Below are positions 1 through 11,454 of a stretch of DNA of 64,000 nucleotides, piece after piece. Where the stretch lies: positions 26,143,825 through 26,207,824 of the forward strand of contig NC_035171.2 in assembly GCF_001659605.2 (NCBI RefSeq), given 5' to 3'. Numbering within the stretch: the stretch's first letter is position 1; each line of letters starts with the position of its first letter. The notes under the pieces were generated by a model that saw only the letters and a list, made by a program, of their open reading frames with translations, did no database searches and was not told the DNA's origin. The DNA comes from Manihot esculenta. Taxonomy: Eukaryota; Streptophyta; Magnoliopsida; Malpighiales; Euphorbiaceae. The position numbers and the translations under genes are program-made.

Positions 1-167
1 CCTCCAAGGACTTTTCATGCAAAAACTCCTTTAATTTCTTACTTAAAAACATGAAATGCATGAAAACATTTCGTAAAATCATAGTTTTACCCTTCTAGAG
101 GTTTCCGACATCCGAGGTCCCACCGGACGGTAGGGATTCCGATACCGGAGTCTAGCCGGGTATTACA
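1..167 (-). repeat. 3' LTR of element A (partial)
   Basis: Terminal 167 bp of an LTR, identical to 7681-7847 and ending tattaca, the complement of the canonical LTR start TGTAATA. The rest lies beyond the window start. Confidence 0.95.
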
Positions 168-182
168 TTCTCCCCCCCTTAA
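168..182 (-). other. polypurine tract of element A
   Basis: Directly beside the LTR the minus strand reads AAGGGGGGGAGAA, the plus-strand primer site for reverse transcription. The same tract lies next to the 3' LTRs of C and D. Confidence 0.85.
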
Positions 183-298
183 GAACATTCGTCCCCGAAT
201 GTTTCTCAACTAACATACAAAGCATGGCATCAATCATAACATACAACATAGCATACAATATATCATACATGCAACACATAGAACAACTAACACTCACC

Positions 299-3200
299 TC
301 AAAACAGATGGGGGTATTGCTGGAGTATAGACTCCCGTGTCTCCCAGGTGCATTCTTCAATATTGTGGTGGTTCCAAAGGACTTTCACCATCGGGATTTC
401 CTTGTTCCTCAGCTTTCTGATCTGAGTGTCTAGGATCCGCACTGGCTGTTCTACATAGGTGAGATCCTCTTGGATCTCTACATCAGGCTCACTAAGAACC
501 TTGCTCGGATCTGACACGTACTTCCGCAACAGAGAAACGTGGAAAACCGGATGGATTCTCTCCATCGAAGCAGGCAAGTCTAGCTTGTACGACACATTAC
601 CGACCCTCTGAAGCACCTCGAAAGGACCGATGTACCGTGGAGCTAACTTACCCTTCTTCCCGAACCGGACCACTCCTTTCATAGGAGACACCTTGAGCAA
701 AACCAAATCCCCCTCCTGAAACTCTAGCTGTCTTCTGTGGATATCTGCATAACTCTTCTGCCGACTAGCAGCAGTCTTGATCCTCTCTCTGATTATGGGT
801 ACCACCCTGCTGGTAAGCTCTACTAACTCCGGACCCGCAAGAGTCCTCTCTCCTACCTCCTCCCAGCAGATAGGTGATCTGCACTTCCTCCCATACAAAG
901 CTTCATATGGAGCCATCCCTATACTAGCATGATAGCTGTTATTGTAGGCAAACTCCACCAAAGGTAGATGCTGCCTCCAAGAACCGCCAAAATCTAGCAC
1001 ACACATTCTGAGCATATCCTCTATTGTCTGGATGGTCCTTTCTGACTGTCCGTCTGTCTGTGGGTGGAAGGCAGTACTGAAGTCTAATCTGGTACCCATA
1101 GCGTTCTGCAGACTCCGCCAAAACCTGGAGGTGAACTGGGGCCCTCTATCTGACACTATAGATACCGGGACCCCATGCAGTCTGACAATCTCATCTACGT
1201 ACACCTGCGCCAACTTGTCCACAGAGTAACCACTCCTGACAGGGATGAAGTGAGCAGATTTGGTGAGTCTGTCCACAATTACCCATATGGAGTCCAATCT
1301 GTTGGACGTCGCCGGTAACCCCACTACGAAGTCCATAGCTACATTCTCCCATTTCCATTCTGGAATAGGTAGCGGGTTAAGCATTCCAGCCGGCTTCTGA
1401 TGCTCTAGTTTCACCCTCTGACACACATCGCAGGCTGACACGAACAGTGCCACGTCCTTCTTCATAGCTGGCCACCAATACACTCTCTTCAGATCCTGAT
1501 ACATCTTGGTGGCTCCAGGGTGAACACTATACCTGGTATTATGGGCTTCCCCCATAATATCTCCCTTCAGACCAATGTCATCTGGCACACATAATCTGTT
1601 CCCGTAGCGGAGGATCCCCTTATCATCAAACTTGAACTCATTACTCTGGCCTGACTGAACCGTTCTGGCTATCCTGACCAACTCTGGGTCCTCATGCTGT
1701 TTCTGAGCTACCTGCTCTAGAAACACGGGCGTCACTCTCATCTGAGCCACTAAGGCACCTGTGCCAGACAACTCCAACTGTAATCCCTCACTCATAAGTC
1801 TGTGGAACTCCTTCACCACCGGCCTCCTCTCTGCTGAAATGTGGGATAGACTGCCGAGTGATTTCCGGCTTAGGGCGTCTGCCACAACATTCGCCTTACC
1901 CGGATGGTACTGAATCTTGCAATCATAGTCACTCAGCAACTCTACCCATCTCCTCTGTCTTAAATTCAGATCTCTCTGACTCAAGATGTACTGCAGGCTC
2001 TTATGATCTGTAAAGATCTCACATTTCACCCCATAGAGGTAATGCCTCCACATCTTGAGTGCAAAAATTACTGCTGCCATCTCAAGGTCGTGTGTGGGGT
2101 AATTCAACTCATGCTTCTTCAGCTACCTAGAAGCATAAGCAATCACCTTCTCATTCTGCATCAGTACACAACCCAGTCCCACACGGGACGCATCACAAAA
2201 GACTGTAAGGTCCTCTCCACTAGATGGCAGAGCTAACACCGGTGCTGAAGTCAACCTCCTCTTAAGCTCCTCAAAGCTTTCCTCACACTGATCGGTCCAT
2301 ATGAACTTCTGATTCTTCTTTGTCAATTTGGTCATAGGAGCAGCAATCTTTGAGAAGTCCTGAACGAACCTCCTGTAGTAACCTGCTAAACCCAGAAAAC
2401 TCTTGATCTCGGTCACTGTGGTGGGTCTAGGCCAGTTAGCTACAGCCTCTACCTTCTTGGGGTCTACTTCAATACCCTGTTCTGACACAACGTGCCCCAA
2501 GAATGAAATGCTCCTAAGCCAAAACTCACACTTGGAGAACTTGGCATACAAGCCATGCTCTCTCAAGGTCTGCAAAACTGTCCTCAGGTGATGGGCATGC
2601 TCCTCTGCATTTCTGGAATACACTAAGATATCATCTATGAAGACAATAACGAAGTGATCCAGATACTGACTGAATACTCTGTTCATGAGGTCCATGAATG
2701 CTGCGGGGGCGTTGGTCAACCCAAACGGCATCACAAGGAACTCATAATGCCCATACCTGGTCCTGAAAGCTGTCTTCGGTACATCTTCATTCCTTATCCT
2801 TAACTGATGGTACCCTGATCTCAGATCTATTTTGGAGAAACAACCTGCTCCTGCTAGCTGGTCGAATAGATCGTCGATCCTCGGCAAAGGGTACTTGTTC
2901 TTGGTAGTGACCTTGTTCAACTGTCTGTAGTCGATACAAAGTCTGAGGGATCCATCCTTCTTCCTCACAAACAAAACCGGAGCACCCCAAGGTGAAGTAC
3001 TCGGTCGGATGAAACCCTTATCTACCAGCTCTTGCAACTGTTCCTTCAGTTCTTTCAATTCAGCTGGTGCCATCCTGTAGGGAGGGATAGAGATCGGTCT
3101 GGTACCAGGCATTAACTCAATCTCGAACTCTATCTCCCTAGCAGGTGGTAACCCTGGCAGCTCGTCTGGGAAAACATCTAAGAACTCACTCACCACAGGC

Positions 3201-5284
3201 ACTGAGGCGGGCTCTCTGACATGACTATCTAACTCCCTCACATGAGCTAGAAACCCCTGACATCCCCTCCTAAGCAACCTACGAGCCTGAAGAGCTGAGA
3301 TCAGACCTCTAGGTGTACCCCTCTTGTCTCCTCTGAAGACGACCTCTGACCCATCCTGATCTCTGAATCTGACTACCTTGTCTCTACAGTCCAAGGTAGC
3401 ACCATGGGTCGATAACCAATCCATCCCTAGAATGACGTCAAAATCTGTCAAATCTAGAACCACAAGGTCGGCGGAAAGGCATCTTCCCTCTATGAAAACT
3501 GGACTACATTGGCAGACTGCCTCTGCCACTGACGGGTCACACTTGGGTCCACTGACCCATAGGGGACACTCTAACCCAGAGACCATCAATCCTACCCTCT
3601 CCACGACTCTCGGAGCAATAAAAGAATGAGATGCACCCGGGTCCATTAAGGCATACACATCAGAACAACCAATGATGAGATTACCTGCCACCACGGTGTT
3701 GGATGTGTTGGCCTCCTGCTGAGTCATAGTGAAGATCCGTGCCGGAGCTGATGGACCTTCACCTCTGTATCCTGCTGATGAAGAGGCTGACCCTCTCCCT
3801 CTGCCTCTGCCACTGGCCTGCGTTGCGGCTGGAGCTACTGGCTGTACCACACTGCCGGAGGCTGTCTGCTGAGACGGTGCTGCAAAGGCTGCTCTAGGAC
3901 AGTCTCGAGCCAAATGACCCGCCTGTCCGCATCTGAAACACGTGTTTGTCCCTGCCAGACATACTCCCTTGTGTGGTCTCCCACATCTCATACATGCTGT
4001 AACCTCTGCGCCAAAGCTTGAGCCACTGCCTAAACCCAGACCTGACTTGATCTTGTTCCAGAACTTATTCTTCTTAGATTTTCTGTGGCCTCTGTCCCAC
4101 TTCTTACTGCCTGCAACTGCTGCACTTAGAGAAGAAGAGTCTAACCTTTCCCCACCTGGGGTCTTGGAACCAGAAGACTGTGCCACTGACTGTTTTACCT
4201 TCCCCTCAACGATGGCACAAGCCTCCATTCTCCTAGCCATATCCACTATGGCATGGAAACTCTCCCTCTCTGCTGACTGTATCAAAGAGGAATACCTGGA
4301 GTGCAGCCTCATAATATATCTACTTGACTTCTTTTGATCTGTGTCCAAATTCTGCCCAGCATATGGCAACAACTCCAGGAACCTGTCTGTGTACTCCTCC
4401 ACACTCATCTGATCAGTCTGCCTCAACTGCTCGAATTCTATCATCTTCTGCTCTCTAGAGCTCTCAGGGAAAGCCCATCCTGCAAACTCATTTGCGAACT
4501 CCTCCCAGGACATACTGTCCGCTCTCGGGTTCACATAGTTCTTAAACCAACCACGTGCCTTCTTGCACTCCAGTGTGAACCCAGCCATCTGAATGGCTCT
4601 ACTGTCATCGGCCCCTATCTCATCTGTAATAGTCTTGACCCTGTTCAGATACTCAAATGGGTCATCACCTGCTCTGCACTGAGGAGCACCCAACTTCATG
4701 TAATCGGTCATCTTGACCTTGCTCTCTCCAGATGAGGTAGGTTTGGGTACTTGTGTTTCCGGGACAGTAGGTACTGGTGGTGGTGGAGGTGCAACATCCC
4801 CTGGGATAGGGTTTGCTGTACCTTGATAGGGAGGTGGAGGTGGGTACATGGGGTACTGAGAGTATGGTGGGTAGTAAGGTGGGTATGGCATATGTGGAGG
4901 GTAAGGGCTAAAACTGGGGTTATCCGATGTACCTCCCATCGAATACCCTGGATGGTGTGAATAGGGTGGGTAGTGATGTGGCTGGACATAACTCGAGGCC
5001 TGAGTGCCTCCTTCTGATTCTCCCATGCCCTCTTCCGGCATGTTCACACCGAGACTGCCATCCCTCCTCTGATCTACTTCCATATCCTCAGACATTCCTC
5101 CCTGCACTGTTCCCCTTACTGATCTGCTTCTACCCAGATCCAAAGACCTTCTAGGGTCTCTAGCTACTCTGTCTCTGTTGGACCTACTGGACATTGCCCT
5201 AGGCAAAGCTGAAGGACGGGCATCAGCGCCCTCGTCCTGAGGTGGCACTCCAGTCAATCGTGCAGATCGACGAGTTCCTCTCAT
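299..5284 (-). pseudogene. gag-pol: gag-pol polyprotein of element A, one in-frame stop
   Basis: A single reading frame encodes Gag, protease, RT, RNase H and integrase. The start is taken as the ATG at 5284 ([10 protein letters not shown]), conserved in C and D, although the frame stays open further upstream. In order: proline/tyrosine-rich Gag N-terminus, retrotransposon Gag domain, zinc knuckles ([12 protein letters not shown], then [14 protein letters not shown]), protease motif [10 protein letters not shown] with FIDD, RNase H, HHCC and DDE integrase (SDRGPQF, DGQSERT), and a chromodomain-like tail ending PHLF. A TAG at 2123-2125 interrupts the RNase H region. C and D have CAG (Gln) there, so this is a C-to-T nonsense change. 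The rest looks intact, so the copy is young but disabled unless the stop is read through. Confidence 0.93.
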
Positions 5285-5543
5285 TCTATCTTCTGAAAAA
5301 AAAAACAGCACATAGCATAAGCAATCATTAGCATCATATGGTTCATGTGGAAACACATGAACCCTCATCACATACATAGCATCACATAATAGTATTTATG
5401 CACATGCATATCATCATGGCATATCATATCATCATATAGACAGGACTCTACATCCTATCCTAGTGGACATGATTTTCCTAGTGTGCTTGACCTTCTAGAA
5501 CATCTATGAGCCCGACACTCTAGGTCCGACCATATGAACCTAG

Positions 5544-5556
5544 GGCTCTGATACCA
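5544..5556 (-). other. primer-binding site of element A (initiator tRNA-Met type)
   Basis: The minus strand reads TGGTATCAGAGCC three bases after the LTR end, the usual complement of the 3' end of plant initiator tRNA-Met. C and D carry the same site. Confidence 0.88.
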
Positions 5557-6067
5557 CTCTGTAACGACCCGGAAATCCGACCCGTTACCGGCGCTAGGAT
5601 CCAGATCGGCTTAAGGCCGCCGGGACCCGTAGCAAGCCTACATACCTCCTGTAACCTGTGGAATCCCATACATAACAACATATACATGATCTGTAAAAAT
5701 TTTCTTTTCTCTTATCCAAGCAAAACCTGTGCAGGCACAAAATCATACATAAACCCCACACTGGAGTCCTCATCAAATACTCCAATGGGGTATCATCATC
5801 ATACATATCAGCTTGGATAATCATGGTCATTAACATCATTACTCTTAAACACTCTGTACATAATGGGGATTCACACACCTCTAGGTCAAGCACTACTATA
5901 ATCCTCAATACATCATCAAATCATTCATTACAGTACATGGTCATAAATACTCATTACATCATGTTCATGTCCACTACTATCTATTACAACATGCAAGGCT
6001 TGACTTCACTCTAGCCGACTTCTTGATCTATCCTGTACCTGCAACTCTGGGGATAAAGGGAGTGGGG

Positions 6068-6087
6068 TGAGCTACTAGAGCCCAGTG
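6068..6087 (-). promoter_or_regulatory. conserved LTR hairpin block (copy A)
   Basis: The minus strand reads CACTGGGCTCTAGTAGCTCA, able to form a TGGGCT/AGCTCA stem with one G-U pair. It is also in C, D and, in shorter form, H. Function unknown. Confidence 0.5.
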
Positions 6088-7483
6088 AGCAGAAACTAAA
6101 AACATTTGTTTTAATTCCTCCATTTTTAGGTATATTATTATTCATTTTATTATTATTATTATCATTTAACTTTTTCTTTCTTTTTCTTATTCATGCTTTC
6201 ATGTATGCGCCATAACACAAACATTTCACAACAAGGATGAACTTGTCACCATTTAGCCCCAATCTTTCTTACTTATACATGCCGGGGGCGTAGAGCCGTA
6301 GCAGGCACACCCGGACTTCCATAATCAGTCATAGTGCCAGGGGCGTAGAGCCGTAGCAGGCACACCTGGACTCACATAGGCTATCATGACATACAAGGGC
6401 TAATGGATCATTCAACATTCATCCACATCAACAACAAAGTATGCAATGCAACATATTCGTGAATTCTAATGCAAACAACCTAATATATCTCATGGCATTC
6501 ATGATGCGTGAATCATGCTAAAACATTTCATTAATTTGCTTTAAAACTTAGAGTTTATTCCACTCACCTCTGGCTAGCTCTGAAGAGACTCTGAAGCAGC
6601 TGGCTCACTGCTGGGGGTCTCGGTTCCTCGGGTCCGAACCTACACAGGTGGACTCAAATGAGGGACCAAACATACATGAACATGACTCTAAAATATTCCC
6701 CAAAAACCCCCTAAAACATCCTGAAAACATCACATGAAAACATGTAAGAAATGGCTGAACAGGGCACTTTCGGCGGCAGGTTCGGCGGCCGAAAGTCCCT
6801 CTGCAGCCGAAAGTCATGCAGGTTCGGCGGCACTTTCGGCGGCCGAACCTCCCAGACAGAGACGAAACTTGAGTTTCGGGGGCAGGCTTCGGCAGCCGAA
6901 ACTGCCTCCACAAGGGGGTTCGGCGGCCGAAAGTCACTTCGGCGGCCGAACCTGAGTTTCTGCCGAAGGGCAGAAACTTGGCTCCCTTGTGTCCACAGCC
7001 TCCAAAACGCCTCAAAACATGCATAAACTTATTTCTACACATGCATACACATCATACATCACACCTAGGGGTCTCAAGCTTCAATATACCCCAACTACAA
7101 CACTTCAAACACACAAACATCAATATACATTGTTCATCAAAGCATCAAAACCCATAAACTCATCACTAAGCTTAAACATGCATTTCTACTCATAAATCAA
7201 CCTAAAGCTTGTTTAAAACACATAACTAGGGTGGATCCGAGCTTACCTCTTGAAGAAACGAGAGGAAAGGCGATCCTAACTCGGAGATGGAGAGATTGAA
7301 CTCTTTGAACCTCCAAATACCCAAAACTTGCTCTTTACTCACAAATCTTCAAAACAGTAGTTAAAAACCCGTTAAAACCATGAAAGATCTAAAGAAAACA
7401 CTCAAGATCGAGGGAGGAGCGGCAGAGACTCACCTTGGCCGACAACGAAGGAGAAAAACTCGCTCGTGCGGACCTAAGGGACC

Positions 7484-7491
7484 CTTTTATA
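7484..7491 (-). promoter_or_regulatory. TATA box in the LTR of A
   Basis: TATAAAAG on the minus strand, in the same context as the TATA boxes of C and D (just downstream of a palindrome cluster), so the likely Pol II core promoter of the element. Confidence 0.7.
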
Positions 7492-7847
7492 GTGGCTGGC
7501 CAGACCACGTTCGGGGGCCGAATGTGCCTCCGCATGCATGCCATGTTCGGCGGCCGAACGTGAACTTCGGCGGCCGAACCTGGACTTCCCTCACTCATGC
7601 TTTCGGGGGCCTAACGTGCCTCCTAATCACATGCATGTTCGGCGGCCGAACTTGTCTTTCGGCGGCCGAACCTGGGTTTTCCTCCAAGGACTTTTCATGC
7701 AAAAACTCCTTTAATTTCTTACTTAAAAACATGAAATGCATGAAAACATTTCGTAAAATCATAGTTTTACCCTTCTAGAGGTTTCCGACATCCGAGGTCC
7801 CACCGGACGGTAGGGATTCCGATACCGGAGTCTAGCCGGGTATTACA

Positions 7848-9263
7848 GTCGAAGCTGTCAAAAATAAACCTATTATCAATCAACAATAAACTTGTAGTTA
7901 GTGGCAATAGGGTCGAACCACAGGGAATTGACACCAAAGATTTTCCTAATAATGACTAGGTAAATAGCAAGTAAATAAAAAAAGGGGGTTTTGATTTGAT
8001 GATTAAAATTAAATAGCAAAAGAAAGCAATAATTTAAAGATGAGTAAATCAATAAGAGAAAAGCTTCTAGTTGAAGTATGGATTTGTTTCAGATTGCTTA
8101 GAGTTGATCATTGATTATTTAGGACTCCTATTTTATTTCAATAAATTGGTTTTGGTTATGGAAGACGCTTCTCACAACCAAATTCCTCCTTAGTTCTAGT
8201 TTGATTAGGAAACGTTTGCTAATCAAACACTAATCAACAAGTTGCCAAGGAACGTCCTTGGGGCATTGTAGCATCGAACAACTGCTGACTGCATTAAGAC
8301 TTAGAGAAATCCAATTCTATCCTTGCCAACCGCGTGGTCAAGTTTAGATTATGCAATTTGATTAAATGTGTATTTGAACAACCTAAGCAATTACGGACCT
8401 AAATCATTCAAACAATATTACTTAAGCAATTTAAAAGCAATGGGCCCTTATTGATTCTAAAAGCAAAGTAATAATTATGGAAAGCTCAAATTGCATAAAT
8501 ATTGAAAGTAAATAAGAGTTTAACAATGGAGATTTAAATCTCCCAATTCATCACAAAATCTGAAATTCACCAACTTCAACTAGAAAAGAAGGAAATTAGC
8601 CACTCATGGTGGACTAAATACACAAAAGATGAAAAGAAAGGAAAGAAAGAAGCTGCAGAGTTTCTGGCGAGGGGAGAAGATGCTGAGTAGCTGATCAGAA
8701 GATGCCCCTTGCTAGTTTGGAGGTTGCTCTTTTATAGCTGAAGAATTCCATCCTTCTAGGGTTTTGAAATCCCTTTTTAATTTGGCTTGTGATTCCTCTT
8801 TTGATGTTGAGTTTAATTGCAACTGGAATTCCTTAGGTGAGAAGCTCTTTTGTGGCTCTTGAAATTGTGTTGGTAGTGATTGAGTTGGATTTGGACTTCT
8901 GAAAATTAGAATTTTGGTTCCCTGCTGTTTTCCTGCCTCTACTGTCAATTTCTGCTGTCAAGGTGATTTGAGCAGTTTCTGCGAGTGATTTGGGCAAATC
9001 ACTTGCCCAATCTGGGCAAATCGTTCTCTGGGATTCAGTCCAGTTTCTGTCTCTGTCTCTGCGAGTGATTTGACCAGTTTCTTCGAGTGATTTGGGCAAA
9101 TCACTGACCCAATCACTTTTCTGTCATTTTCTGCACTTTTTCTCCATTTTTCCAATTTCTTCCTTTTCTGCAAAAACAAGGTAAAAACCATAAATTAAGC
9201 TAAATAATGTGTAAATAAATAATAATAAAGATCATAAAAATGTGGCTAAATTATGCTTGATCA
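7848..9263 (-). repeat. 3' LTR of element B (lacks about 12 bp beyond A)
   Basis: Aligns over its whole length with 37889-39305 and ends cttgatca, the complement of TGATCAAG. It has a TATA box at 8729-8736 and two good copies of the GTGATTTGGGCAAATCAC palindrome near 8984-9003 and 9085-9106, plus weaker ones. Confidence 0.92.
8729..8736 (-). promoter_or_regulatory. TATA box in left LTR of B
   Basis: TATAAAAG on the minus strand; the matching site in the other LTR is 38771-38778. Confidence 0.6.
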
Positions 9264-9300
9264 AATACCCCCACACCTAGCCTTTTGCTTGTCCTCAAGC
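9264..9300 (-). other. polypurine tract region of element B
   Basis: The minus strand reads GGTGTGGGGGTATT directly before the LTR, preceded by a GCTTGAGGACAAGC stretch typical of the 3' end of Athila/Tat-like elements. Confidence 0.75.
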
Positions 9301-9722
9301 AACAAACTTAGCCAATCAAGCCCCCTTTTCTTTTGAGCCTAAATGCCATTTAATCAGTCCCCCCTAGACTCCTAATTTGAAACACTACAGTGTAGGATGC
9401 ATGTACTAAGGTTTTCCCCTTCTTTCCTTGTTTCCTATCACTCACCATGGCCAAGGGAAAGTTTTTTATTTGATCATGCTTATTCTTTTATATGAGGTTT
9501 AATGTAATCCCTCAAGAGTGACTTGCCCTATTTTAATTATCAGCACTTTTTATCCTTGCCTGAAAAAGTCACCAACCTTTTTACGCGATGGTGCACATGG
9601 GTGATACACCCCCGGTTACTCAGTTGGTCACTTGTCCAAGTGGCTACTAGCTCTGTTCATAATCTTAGACTATCGAAACTTTATTTTTATGCTTGAAAAA
9701 GTCACCAACCTTTTTACGCGAC
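9301..9722 (-). other. 3' untranslated region of B with a tandem repeat, interrupted by C
   Basis: Non-coding. A unit of about 130 bp starting near the words gaaaaagtcaccaacctttttacgcga occurs at about 9561 and again at about 9694; the second copy is cut at 9722 by element C and resumes at 19526 (ggtgcacatgggtgatacac). Confidence 0.75.
9718..9722. repeat. target-site duplication of C, left copy (gcgac)
   Basis: The five bases before C match 19521-19525 exactly. Confidence 0.93.
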
Positions 9723-9898
9723 TGTAATACCCGGCTAGACTCCGGTATCGGAATTCCTACCGTCCGGTGGAATCTCGGATGTCGGAGATCTCTAGAAGGG
9801 TAGAATCATGTTTTATGAAATATTTTCATGTTTTTAATGGTTTTGAGTATGAAATTGAATGAGTTTTTACAACAAAAGTCTTTGGAGGAAAACCCAGG

Positions 9899-10060
9899 TT
9901 CGGCCGCCGAAAGTCAAGTTCGGCCGCCGAACATGCATGCGTTTTGGAGGCACGTTAGGCCCCCGAAAGCATGAGTTAGGGAAGTCCAGTTTCGGCCGCC
10001 GAAAGTCAAGTTCGGCCGCCGAACATTGCATGGATGCGGAGGCACATTCGGCCCCCGAAC
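9899..10060 (+). repeat. palindrome cluster upstream of the TATA box in C
   Basis: Four TTCGGCCGCCGAA units and one variant with a CCCCC centre lie within 160 bp, ending about 20 bp before the TATA box. Arms TTCGGC/GCCGAA are perfect inverted repeats around one base. Confidence 0.85.
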
Positions 10061-10078
10061 GTGGCCTGGCCAGCCACC

Positions 10079-10086
10079 TATAAAAG
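10079..10086 (+). promoter_or_regulatory. TATA box of the C 5' LTR
   Basis: TATAAAAG, conserved at 17657-17664 in the 3' LTR and in A and D. Confidence 0.75.
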
Positions 10087-11142
10087 GGTCCCTTAGCCGA
10101 AAATGGGCGAGCTTTTTCTCCCCATTTCGGCCAAGGTGAGCATTCCGCCATCCTTCCCCAATCTTGAGTTTTTCCTTCCTTTTTCCATGATCTTTACAAG
10201 TTTATAACTTTGGTTTTGAAGATCTTTGAGCTTAGAACGAGTTTTGGAGCTTGGAGACCAAAAGTTGGAACTTCTCCCATCTCCAAGTTTAGATCTCCTC
10301 AACCCTCGATCTTCAAGAGGTAAGAGCCAATCTTAAGCTCAATGTATGATTTAAACAAGTTTTATGAAGTTTTAAGGGATAGATGCATGTTAGGGTATAT
10401 GTTGAACCTATGGGTTTTTGATGACTTTTTGAACAATGTAGCTTGATTGTGTATGATTGAAGTGTTGTAGATGGGGTATATGCATGTTTGAGGCCCCTAG
10501 GAACTTGTATGCATGCTTTGGTTGAAAAATATGCATGTTTGGAAGGTTTGGAGGCGAAATGTGCAAAGGGAGCCAAGTTTCTGCCCTTTGGCAGAAACCA
10601 GGTTCGGCAGCCGAAGGTACTTTCGGCCGCCGAACATGGCTGGGGAGGCAGGCCTTTCGGCTGCCGAAGTTGCCCCCGAAAAGAGACTTTCGTCTCTGTC
10701 TGGCACTTTCGGCCGCCGAAGGTGCCGCCGAACCTACCTGAGTTTCGTCTCTGTCCAGGACTTTCGGCCGCCGAAGGTGCCGCCGAAAGTGCCCTGTTCA
10801 GCCATTTCATGCATATCTCTATGTGATATTTTCATGATGTTTTAGGGGGTTTTTGGGGAATAGTTTAGAGTTATGTTCTAGCATGTTTGGTCCCTCATTT
10901 GAGTCCACCTGTGTAGGTTCGGACCCGAGGAACCGAGGACCCCAGCAGTGAGTTCAGCTGCTTCGGTGTTGTCAGAGTCAGCCAGAGGTGAGTGGAACTA
11001 AACTGAATCTTTTAAATAAAATGCTTTATCATGTTTCATGCATCATGATTATGCAATAGGATGATTGCATTAGTTTTCACGAATATGCCGCATTGCATAA
11101 ATTGTTGTTGATGTGGGTGAATGTTGGATGACCCAATTAGTC

Positions 11143-11340
11143 CAAGACAGGAAGACCAGGACCCCATTCTACGGCCTGGCACAGAGTAAGGAAAGACCAG
11201 GACCCCATTCTACGGCCTGGCACGATAGTGGACTCGAAGACCAGGAGCCCAGAGGAGGCCCTGGGATAATGGTAAGTAATGTATGTATGACAGGAAGACC
11301 AGGACCCCATGCTACGGCCTGGCACAGAGTTAACTTGGAC
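11143..11340 (+). repeat. tandem modules in the C LTR
   Basis: Core gaccaggaccccattctacg followed by gcctggcac occurs three times, with a diverged fourth. A and D carry other versions at the matching place, each with its own copy number and core. Confidence 0.8.
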
Positions 11341-11436
11341 TATTTGGTGACAAGTTCACCCAACCCTTATGTGAATTGTCCGTGTTATGATGCATTTCAT
11401 AGAGCATAGTGTTAATGTGTTTTTAATAGTTCAGCT

Positions 11437-11454
11437 CACTGGGCTTTTAGCTCA
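11437..11454 (+). promoter_or_regulatory. conserved LTR hairpin block (C, 5' LTR)
   Basis: CACTGGGCTTTTAGCTCA can fold as TGGGCT/AGCTCA with a 3-base loop. It lies 488 bp before the LTR end; the equivalents in A, D and H are 444-508 bp from theirs. A pyrimidine run and GCAGGT follow. Confidence 0.5.

Larger units (their letters stand above)
5293..7246 (-). other. candidate leader intron of element A
   Basis: On the minus strand AAGAG|GTAAGC at 7246 is a good 5' splice site in the LTR. A ten-T tract followed by CAG (end 5293) is a good 3' splice site 8 bases before the gag ATG. Splicing would remove the U5 part of the LTR and the PBS. This is inferred from consensus sites and their conservation in C, D and partly H; there is no transcript evidence. 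Confidence 0.45.
1..7847 (-). mobile_element. Tekay/Del-type Ty3/gypsy element A, minus strand, left end cut by the window
   Basis: An LTR retrotransposon read from right to left: 5' LTR at 5560-7847, primer-binding site beside it, gag-pol at 299-5284, polypurine tract next to position 168, and the last 167 bp of the 3' LTR at 1-167. The visible 167 bp are identical to 7681-7847, so the insertion is recent. The pol end carries a chromodomain-like tail (the [13 protein letters not shown] region followed by a PHLF end), which in plant gypsy elements marks the Tekay/Del chromovirus lineage; lineage is family knowledge. The element lies in the left LTR of Athila element B, 13-17 bp inside the LTR edge. 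The target duplication on the right would be gtcga (7848-7852); the other copy lies outside the window. Confidence 0.93.
5560..7847 (-). repeat. 5' LTR of element A (2,288 bp)
   Basis: Runs from tgtaacg at 5560 to tattaca at 7847, that is TGTAATA...CGTTACA on the minus strand. It holds a TATA box at 7484-7491, two clusters of TTCGGCGGCCGAA-type palindromes (about 6770-6960 and 7500-7670), two copies of a roughly 65-bp module with the core ggggcgtagagccgtagcag (about 6280-6370), and a hairpin block at 6068-6087 shared with the other Tekay copies. Open frames inside it are by-products of the GC-rich repeats. Confidence 0.92.

Noticed and set aside
6605..7042. Open frames across the GC-rich palindromes of LTRs (here and at 9859, 10313, 10513, 17437, 25352, 33569)
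   Set aside because: Frames exist on both strands because the TTCGGCGGCCGAA arrays lack stops. Peptides are SAAE/RRPK-type repeats with no domain, and copies differ by indels.
11113..11409. A 98-codon frame in the C LTR and its twin at 18691
   Set aside because: It is the tandem gaccaggacc module read in one frame. It lies in an LTR, has no homologous frame in A or D and no start context.
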